From NCBI RefSeq assembly GCF_002104995.1, contig NW_024468251.1:806001-870000 (forward strand): a stretch of DNA of 64,000 bases, written 5' to 3'. The notes under the pieces are model-generated. The model did not search any database. It had not been told where the DNA came from and saw only the letters and a list, made by a program, of their open reading frames with translations. Positions 63,460 to 64,000 of the stretch are shown piece after piece (position 1 is the first letter of the stretch; each line of letters begins with the position of its first letter). The stretch is from Linderina pennispora. Taxonomy: Eukaryota; Kickxellomycota; Kickxellomycetes; Kickxellales; Kickxellaceae. Position numbers and translations under genes: made by a program.

Positions 63460-64000
63460 ATGGGCCAGCTGAGCATTGTGGAGACCAGCAGCGATCCGGA
63501 ATGGAAGAAAGCATTCAACAGGCATTTGGCGCTGGAGCTGGAGAGCCCGCAGAAATTCGCAACGTGTGTGCTATCGACGGTTGACGGCAACGGGCACCCG
63601 GCGGCCCGGCTAGTGACGCCGCGCGGCTTCGTAGGCGAAGACTTTCTGCGGCTATCACCGCAGGATGGCGGGCAGTGGACGTCGGACGTGATGACGTTCT
63701 GCACGCACTCAAAGAGCATCAAGGTGCAAGAGCTGGTGGGGGTGAGCGACGTGCAGCTCCTGTACTGGTTCCCGCACGCGCAGGTGCAGGTGCGGTGCTC
63801 GGGGCAAGCGCACATGCTGTTCCACCCAGACAACCCGCACTACTCGACGCTGTCGCTGGATATCCGGCAGCGGATCTGGCGGCGCGACGAGCGGGAGGCG
63901 GGACTGGATAATAGCGAGGTGGAGCTGGATACAGAGTATATCCGCGAGCAGGCGTTTTTGAATCACTCGCCGGTGATCCAGGCGTGGTATTCGTGGCCGC
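63460..64000 (+). CDS. PPOX-fold (Alr4036-type) FMN-binding protein, cut by window end
   Basis: Open from ATG 63460 to the last base; at least 180 residues, 3' end outside the window. The start MGQLSIVETSSDPEWKKAFN, the barrel strand FATCVLSTVDGNGHPAARLV, then DVMTFCTHSKSIKVQEL, VQLLYWFPHAQVQVRCSGQA and WYSWP fit the pyridoxamine-phosphate-oxidase Alr4036-type FMN-binding family (yeast YLR456W/YPR172W-like, function unknown). The R-L-V and T---S-K segments contact FMN in relatives. A second split-barrel flavoprotein beside the CREG-like gene at 1.9 kb. Confidence 0.8.
   Translation, partial: MGQLSIVETSSDPEWKKAFNRHLALELESPQKFATCVLSTVDGNGHPAARLVTPRGFVGEDFLRLSPQDGGQWTSDVMTFCTHSKSIKVQELVGVSDVQLLYWFPHAQVQVRCSGQAHMLFHPDNPHYSTLSLDIRQRIWRRDEREAGLDNSEVELDTEYIREQAFLNHSPVIQAWYSWP

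Noticed and set aside
1-64000. tRNA, rRNA, CRISPR arrays, transposons
   Set aside because: I searched by eye for tRNA T-loop signatures, repeat arrays, transposase or reverse-transcriptase motifs and terminal repeats, and found none I can support.

Overview
The window reads as nuclear DNA of a filamentous-type fungus. It has Zn2Cys6 transcription factors, a gluconeogenesis regulator of the ERT1/acuK family, fungal branched-chain amino acid (BCAA) genes with mitochondrial presequences, short GT-AG introns of about 77-300 bases, and Coemansia-like gene content (KIAA0930/DUF2045, concentrative nucleoside transporters, a DusA-type tRNA-dihydrouridine synthase, an F-box-like multigene family). An early-diverging lineage such as Kickxellomycotina (Coemansia-like) is my best guess. 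This is inference from gene content, not from a phylogeny.

Layout. 0-5.2 kb: VMA22-like, mitochondrial MetAP, CREG-like flavoprotein, GT25 glycosyltransferase, DusA-type DUS, INO80 subunit IES6. 5.2-11.4 kb: ERT1/acuK regulator and an orphan membrane protein. 11.5-17 kb: two tandem CNT nucleoside transporters. 17.9-23.7 kb: RRP4, HEM2, a KIAA0930 homologue and an orphan Cys4 protein. 25.5-30.7 kb: CHD1 remodeller. 31-36.8 kb: an AT-richer accessory island with small membrane proteins, a decayed F-box-like gene and a tandem family of three tiny secreted peptides. 37-39 kb: SCYL/Cex1 pseudokinase. 39.5-47.2 kb: ILV2, two ILV6 paralogues and ILV5 side by side. 49-56.7 kb: large Zn2Cys6 regulator, RPL29, RS/Tyr-rich protein. 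56.7-62.2 kb: tandem F-box-like paralogues and a pseudogene. 62.8-64 kb: ALG13 and the start of a PPOX-fold flavoprotein.

Two observations stand out. First, the acetolactate synthase catalytic subunit, two copies of its regulatory subunit, and ketol-acid reductoisomerase sit within 7.6 kb as two divergent gene pairs. Gcn4-type TGASTCA sites lie in both shared promoters, so this looks like a BCAA gene cluster under general amino-acid control. Second, three adjacent minus-strand genes (one intact, 49 codons) encode secretory peptides that all end in a Gly-Leu repeat followed by His-Leu-stop. I do not recognise this family.

Caution. About half of the protein genes are broken by single-base frameshifts. 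By my hand count roughly 42 are an extra base and only about 3 a missing one, often in short homopolymers. The broken genes include essential single-copy ones (ILV2, RPL29, CHD1), so I treat most as assembly errors. The coordinates given for such genes span the whole reconstructed locus.
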